From Bacteroidales bacterium (GTDB lineage Bacteria; Bacteroidota; Bacteroidia; Bacteroidales; Bacteroidaceae), in the NCBI GenBank assembly GCA_004554665.1, contig SFKY01000031.1, positions 1 through 29,893 of the forward strand: 29,893 bases of DNA. The letters run 5' to 3'. The position numbers and the translations under genes are program-made. Positions 29,738-29,893 of this stretch are shown piece by piece. The notes below the pieces were generated by a model that saw only the letters and a list, made by a program, of their open reading frames with translations, did not search any database and had not been told where the DNA came from. Each line of letters opens with the position of its first letter. Position 1 is the first letter of the stretch.

Positions 29738-29796
29738 CTTTATTCGATGTTTTTCGTAATGGTGTCAAGCTGACAGAAAAGGATCTGTCGTAGTCA

Positions 29797-29893
29797 AACG
29801 TTTGCTACAGCGAGGGCACTTCCAGAAGCTAAAGGTGGCGTTTACGAAAACGGGAGCATCATTTCCAAGAGGCAGACTTTATTTTGTCAGAGA
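29797..29893. repeat. Long direct repeat, copy B (runs off the window)
   Basis: Shares 48 exact bases with 28193-28240, and then ACGGGAGCATCATTTCCAAG and a TTATTTTGTCAG tail that corresponds to the promoter-proximal part of copy A. It lacks the 41-base extra hairpin segment. By analogy a KilA-N-type promoter and gene may follow beyond the window. Confidence 0.8.

Overview
The window looks like a chromosomal segment of a Bacteroidales bacterium, most likely Prevotellaceae. The evidence is: Bacteroidetes-type promoters (TAnnTTTG at -7, in two places with TTTG about 19-20 bases upstream) and few Shine-Dalgarno sites; surface lipoproteins with Cys-Ser-Ser-acidic starts, fimbrillin-like and BACON-like domains; GH92, GH97 and GH20 glycosidases with signal peptides; and Bacteroidetes-style KilA-N and DUF4143 remnants. 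This is a reading by eye; no database search was possible.

Layout. 1-84: tail of a probable transposase. 332-4976 (minus): two paralogous Na/Pi-cotransporter-PhoU proteins, separated by an AT-rich two-gene insert (a lipoprotein and a small three-helix membrane protein). 5060-9708 (plus): a TGS-uridine-kinase-type nucleoside kinase followed by korA and korB, a two-subunit 2-oxoacid:ferredoxin oxidoreductase. 10034-12019 (minus): secreted GH97 glycosidase. 12134-12418: a C-terminal scrap of a GH20 hexosaminidase. 12582-14825 (plus): phosphate butyryltransferase-like protein, butyrate kinase-like protein and a Dabb protein. 15125-17194 (minus): full-length GH20 beta-hexosaminidase. 17773-24439 (plus): an operon-like run in which a 71-residue acidic peptide ending YNVW precedes a fimbrillin-like/BACON lipoprotein, the same pair is repeated, and a third lipoprotein follows in which a fimbrillin-like domain is fused to a calcineurin-type phosphoesterase. 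25372-27666 (minus): GH92 alpha-mannosidase. 27667-29893: a degraded zone with a DUF4143-ATPase remnant, a KilA-N remnant ended by a stop codon, a MITE-like element with perfect 26-bp terminal inverted repeats, and a secreted metallophosphoesterase whose C-terminus is cut off and completed by the MITE.

How the genes fit together. The secreted GH92, GH97 and GH20 enzymes and the two phosphoesterases suggest degradation of host or yeast-type glycans and phosphate-containing substrates, with phosphate handling by the Na/Pi transporters. KorAB makes acyl-CoA from 2-oxoacids, and Ptb-Buk could convert acyl-CoA to free acid plus ATP, a plausible amino-acid or keto-acid fermentation branch (inference).

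The intergenic regions are unusually rich in short palindromic repeat families: TAAAGGTGGCGTTTA; TGTAGGGAC...GTCCGC; GTGCCCTCACCCT; and GGTAAAGAGG/GGTAAAAAG tracts. The most interesting candidates are the duplicated peptide-lipoprotein modules, the repeat families, and the MITE-scarred KilA-N region. No rRNA, tRNA, CRISPR array or complete IS was seen.
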